Of a stretch of DNA of 64,000 nt, positions 61,149-64,000 are shown one piece after another. The stretch comes from Methylophilaceae bacterium (GTDB taxonomy: Bacteria; Pseudomonadota; Gammaproteobacteria; Burkholderiales; Methylophilaceae), in the NCBI GenBank assembly GCA_027488395.1, contig JAIYBT010000021.1, positions 1 through 64,000 of the forward strand, in the 5' to 3' direction. The notes beneath the pieces are model-generated. The model saw nothing but the letters and a program-made list of their open reading frames with translations. It was not told the DNA's origin and ran no database searches. The translations under genes were made by a program, and so were the position numbers. How positions within the stretch are numbered: the stretch's first letter is position 1; each line of letters begins with the position of its first letter.

Positions 61149-61820
61149 ATGAACGAATTGTCGGTTCTCGAAACGCGTATTAGTTATCGCTTTTCCCAGC
61201 CCAATTTGCTGGCTCAAGCGCTCACCCACCGCAGCTTTTCTGCGACCAATAACGAACGTTTAGAATTTTTGGGTGATAGCGTTTTAAATTTTATCATTGC
61301 CCATCAATTGTTTAATTTGTTCACTGGCCTGCCAGAAGGGGATCTAAGTCGCCTGCGTGCCAAATTAGTCAAAGAAGCCAGCTTGGCCGAAATCGCCATT
61401 GATTTGCACTTAGGAGATTATCTCAAGCTCGGTGAGGGCGAATTAAAAAGCGCCGGTTGGCGCCGTCCATCGATACTTGCCGATGCGCTAGAAGCAATTG
61501 TAGGCGCGGTTTATTTAGATGGTGGTTTTGTCGCAGCCGAGCAGGTAGTGACCTTACTCTATGCCAATAAACTGACCACCATAGATCCACAAGTGATTGA
61601 TAAAGACGCAAAATCACAGCTACAGGAATACTTGCAAAGCAAAAAAATGGCGTTGCCAGATTATCAAGTGATTGCCATTGAAGGGGAAGCACATGCACAA
61701 AGTTTTACTGTGCAATGTCAAATCCCTAAACTTAACCTAACCACGGTGGGCCTTGGCACCAGCCGCCGCATCGCAGAACAACAAGCGGCTAAACTCGCTA
61801 TGGAAAAAATACAATCATGA
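61149..61820 (+). CDS. rnc: Ribonuclease III
   Basis: A 223-aa double-strand RNase for rRNA and mRNA processing. The signature [14 protein letters not shown] is near residue 37-50, with the second metal-binding Asp/Glu in [16 protein letters not shown]. The double-stranded RNA-binding domain follows ([13 protein letters not shown] to about 220). It overlaps era by 4 bp (ATGA), the usual rnc-era coupling. Confidence 0.96.
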   Translation: MNELSVLETRISYRFSQPNLLAQALTHRSFSATNNERLEFLGDSVLNFIIAHQLFNLFTGLPEGDLSRLRAKLVKEASLAEIAIDLHLGDYLKLGEGELKSAGWRRPSILADALEAIVGAVYLDGGFVAAEQVVTLLYANKLTTIDPQVIDKDAKSQLQEYLQSKKMALPDYQVIAIEGEAHAQSFTVQCQIPKLNLTTVGLGTSRRIAEQQAAKLAMEKIQS

Positions 61821-62728
61821 CCGACGCCCATGTAGACACCACTGTTATTGAAGACTTTCGCTGCGGTACTGTCGCCATTGTCGGCCGACCCAACGTGGGG
61901 AAATCCACGTTGCTCAACCATATCTTGGGCCTCAAATTAGCCATTACTTCGCGTAAAGCGCAAACGACCCGACACCGTTTACTGGGTATCCACACCACCG
62001 AGGATAGCCAGTTTTTGTTTGTGGACACCCCAGGCTTTCAGCAAAAGCATATTAATGCGCTGAATAAAACGCTCAACAAAACGGTCACCCAAGTGTTGAC
62101 CGAAGTGGATGTGGTGTTGTTTGTGATTGAACCGATGAAGCTCGGTGAAGCGGATGAACTGGTCCTTAAATTATTGCCCAAAAACAAGCCGGTTTTGTTA
62201 GTGGTGAATAAGTCCGATTTAATGGGCGACAAAGGCAACTTGCTGCCGTTGATTCAAGACTTTGATTTGCTATTTGAGTTTGCAGGCATTATCCCAGTGA
62301 GCGCCAAAAAGAACTTAAATTTGGATGAATTGCTGGCCTCTATCCGTACGCATCTGCCAATACAACCCGCCATGTATGGTGAAGACGAGCTCACGGATAA
62401 AAACGAGCGCTTTTTAGCCGCCGAACTGATCCGCGAAAAAATTTTTCGATTGGTGGGCGATGAGTTACCTTACTCGATGACGGTAGAGATCGAAAAGTTT
62501 GAGACCGTTAAACAGCTACGACGTATTTTTGCTGTGATTATTGTTGACAAAGACAGCCAAAAACCAATGATTATTGGCAAAGGCGGCGAAAAGTTGAAAC
62601 AAATTTCGACCGAAGCGCGGCAAGACATGGAAAAATTATTTGGCTCAAAAGTGTATTTAGAAACTTGGGTCAAAGTCAAAGGCGGTTGGGCCGATGATGA
62701 GCGTGCGCTTAAAAGTTTAGGTTTTTAG
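61817..62728 (+). CDS. era: GTPase Era
   Basis: A 303-aa GTPase for 16S rRNA maturation. G1 is [13 protein letters not shown]2 in KAQTTRHR, G3 DTPGF, G4 NKSD. The KH domain at the C-terminus has [22 protein letters not shown]. The start overlaps the rnc stop. Confidence 0.97.
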   Translation: MTDAHVDTTVIEDFRCGTVAIVGRPNVGKSTLLNHILGLKLAITSRKAQTTRHRLLGIHTTEDSQFLFVDTPGFQQKHINALNKTLNKTVTQVLTEVDVVLFVIEPMKLGEADELVLKLLPKNKPVLLVVNKSDLMGDKGNLLPLIQDFDLLFEFAGIIPVSAKKNLNLDELLASIRTHLPIQPAMYGEDELTDKNERFLAAELIREKIFRLVGDELPYSMTVEIEKFETVKQLRRIFAVIIVDKDSQKPMIIGKGGEKLKQISTEARQDMEKLFGSKVYLETWVKVKGGWADDERALKSLGF

Positions 62729-62750
62729 TTCGGCATTCAGTACAAGCAGC

Positions 62751-63500
62751 ATGGCGGTCAGAGGGACAGACTCGGGTACGCATAAACAATCGCAACAGCC
62801 GATTTTTATTCTGCATACCTATCCGTTTAAAGAAACCAGCCTCGTGGTGGAAATGTTTAGCCGAGAGTTTGGACGCGTGGCCGCAGTCGCGAAAGGCGCA
62901 CGCAGACCGTTGTCTGCCATGCGTGGCATGTTGCAATCGTTTCAACAGTTGGCAGGCACGTGGTCAGGCAAAAACGAACTTAAAACACTGCATAGCCTAG
63001 AGTGGATGACGGGCCTTACCTTACTGCGCGGCGAAGCCCTGATGTGCGGTTTTTATATGAACGAGTTACTGTTGCGCTTGCTGCCACGCGACGATGCCCA
63101 TGCTGAACTGTTTGATTATTACGCACATACCGTGCAAGTGTTGTCTAGCTTGCAAGCGCCAGAGAGCGTGCAATTGGCTGAAGTCATGCGGCGGTTTGAA
63201 CTTAAATTGTTGCAACTATTAGGCTATGCGGTGCCACTGACACACGACGAGCATGGTGAGGTGATCCACTTGGATGAAACCTACCGGTTTGAGGCCGATT
63301 ACGGCGCTTGTGCCCCCAGTGCGACCAAAAATGGCATTCTGATTTTAGGTGCGAGCTTGGTGGGCATGGCGCGCGGCGATTACAGTAGTGCCACCACGCA
63401 AAGCCAAAGTAAACAATTAATGCGCTATTTACTGCAACATTATTTAGGTGAAAAACCCTTACATACCCGCCAATTGTTGGTAGATTTACAAGGATTTTAA
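62751..63500 (+). CDS. recO: DNA repair protein RecO
   Basis: A 249-aa RecO, which loads RecA with RecR. The N-terminal OB-fold is FILHTYPFKETSLVVEMFSREFG then RVAAVAKGARRP, and the C-terminal helical region has LRRFELKLLQLLGY-type phrasing (MRRFELKLLQLLGYAV). The typical four-Cys zinc module is not clear. It follows era by 22 bp and precedes pdxJ. Confidence 0.93.
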   Translation: MAVRGTDSGTHKQSQQPIFILHTYPFKETSLVVEMFSREFGRVAAVAKGARRPLSAMRGMLQSFQQLAGTWSGKNELKTLHSLEWMTGLTLLRGEALMCGFYMNELLLRLLPRDDAHAELFDYYAHTVQVLSSLQAPESVQLAEVMRRFELKLLQLLGYAVPLTHDEHGEVIHLDETYRFEADYGACAPSATKNGILILGASLVGMARGDYSSATTQSQSKQLMRYLLQHYLGEKPLHTRQLLVDLQGF

Positions 63501-63690
63501 ACACCGTACGGTCATCGCATTTCCGACGCGCAGAGAACACCTGCTGTGTTTCGAGGTCATTGAGAAGGTGCGATTACCCATGTTGCGTCTGTGCTTGGTT
63601 GACAACCATCGTCGCACTTATTTTTTGAAACACTTTTTGCGGCCTACCCGCATTTAACAACCCTTTTTTAAAGAACGCAAATACTCTTTT

Positions 63691-64000
63691 ATGCTTAAAC
63701 TCGGTGTCAATATCGACCACGTCGCCACCATTCGTCAGGCCCGTGGCACCAAATATCCTAGCGTAGTGCAAGCCGCACTGCGTGCTGAACAATCGGGCGC
63801 AGATAGTATTACGCTGCATTTACGCGAAGATCGCCGCCATATGCAAGATGCCGATATTTTTGCGTTGCGTCCATTGTTGCAAACTAAGATGAACCTTGAG
63901 TGTGCTGTGACCGCTGAAATGATTGATATCGCGATTCAGGTCAATCCACAGGATGTCTGTCTAGTACCTGAGCGTCGCGAGGAGCGCACGACTGAGGGCG
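63691..64000 (+). CDS. pdxJ: Pyridoxine 5'-phosphate synthase, 5' part
   Basis: PdxJ joins 1-deoxyxylulose 5-phosphate and 3-amino-2-oxopropyl phosphate to form pyridoxine phosphate. Only the first 103 codons are in the window: [49 protein letters not shown] and [16 protein letters not shown], all diagnostic. The ATG at 63691 begins this conserved N-terminus. The gene runs off the right end. Confidence 0.96.
   Translation, partial: MLKLGVNIDHVATIRQARGTKYPSVVQAALRAEQSGADSITLHLREDRRHMQDADIFALRPLLQTKMNLECAVTAEMIDIAIQVNPQDVCLVPERREERTTEG

Overview
The window reads as a contiguous piece of a betaproteobacterial chromosome, most likely from a methylotroph of the Methylophilaceae. This is inference from gene content: a PEP-CTERM protein, ornithine-lipid genes, membrane cytochrome c5, RoxA, and the order rpoE-rseA-mucB-rseC-mucD-lepA-lepB-DUF4845-rnc-era-recO-pdxJ. 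Base composition is moderate to AT-leaning and coding density is high.

Positions 1-8261 are an accessory island. A large type I-F-like CRISPR array (59 repeats, 58 spacers) fills 1-3507. It ends in a decayed repeat, so its leader, and presumably the cas operon, lie left of the window. Next come a tyrosine recombinase (3594-4664, minus), a 355-bp gene-free stretch rich in inverted repeats, a short KfrA-like DNA-binding protein with an 11-bp inverted-repeat operator, an HTH protein of unknown role, a divergent small gene, and a 550-aa serine recombinase. The recombinase reading frame runs through the terminator and into the antisense strand of a tRNA-Arg(CCG), as expected where an element has inserted at a tRNA 3' end.

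From 8474 on the genes are mostly chromosomal housekeeping. 8.5-25 kb holds a sugar nucleotidyltransferase, a PEP-CTERM protein, cytochrome c5, apaH, an olsBA pair behind a three-repeat Pho-box-like sequence, a glycine-zipper lipoprotein, a PfkB kinase, a TetR/SRPBCC divergent pair with twin operators, hemJ with a TlpA-like thioredoxin, a 1289-aa FAD/Fe-S oxidoreductase, pyrD and a GST. 25.4-30.8 kb is a potassium-related cluster: a KdpD-like kinase lacking the KdpD sensor and Usp domains, a KdpE-like regulator, kup and a beta-barrel porin, with no kdpFABC. 31-45 kb holds phoH, miaB, cysG, envZ/ompR (with a GTTACA-N4-GTTACA repeat nearby), phoR and roxA. 45-50.8 kb holds tpiA, ybeY, scpAB and a modE-modABC group in which both ModE and ModC lack the molybdate-binding C-terminal domains; a ModE-like box precedes modA. 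50.7-64 kb holds slyD, a nuclease, nadB and then the sigma-E / signal peptidase / RNase III supercluster, cut off inside pdxJ.

The main points for follow-up are the island between the CRISPR array and tRNA-Arg (two recombinases of different chemistry plus a hairpin-rich site), the altered CRISPR repeat hairpin, the regulatory sites for PhoB, OmpR, KdpE, ModE and TetR, and the molybdate system without molbindin domains. All coordinates and motifs were read by eye; no database search was run.
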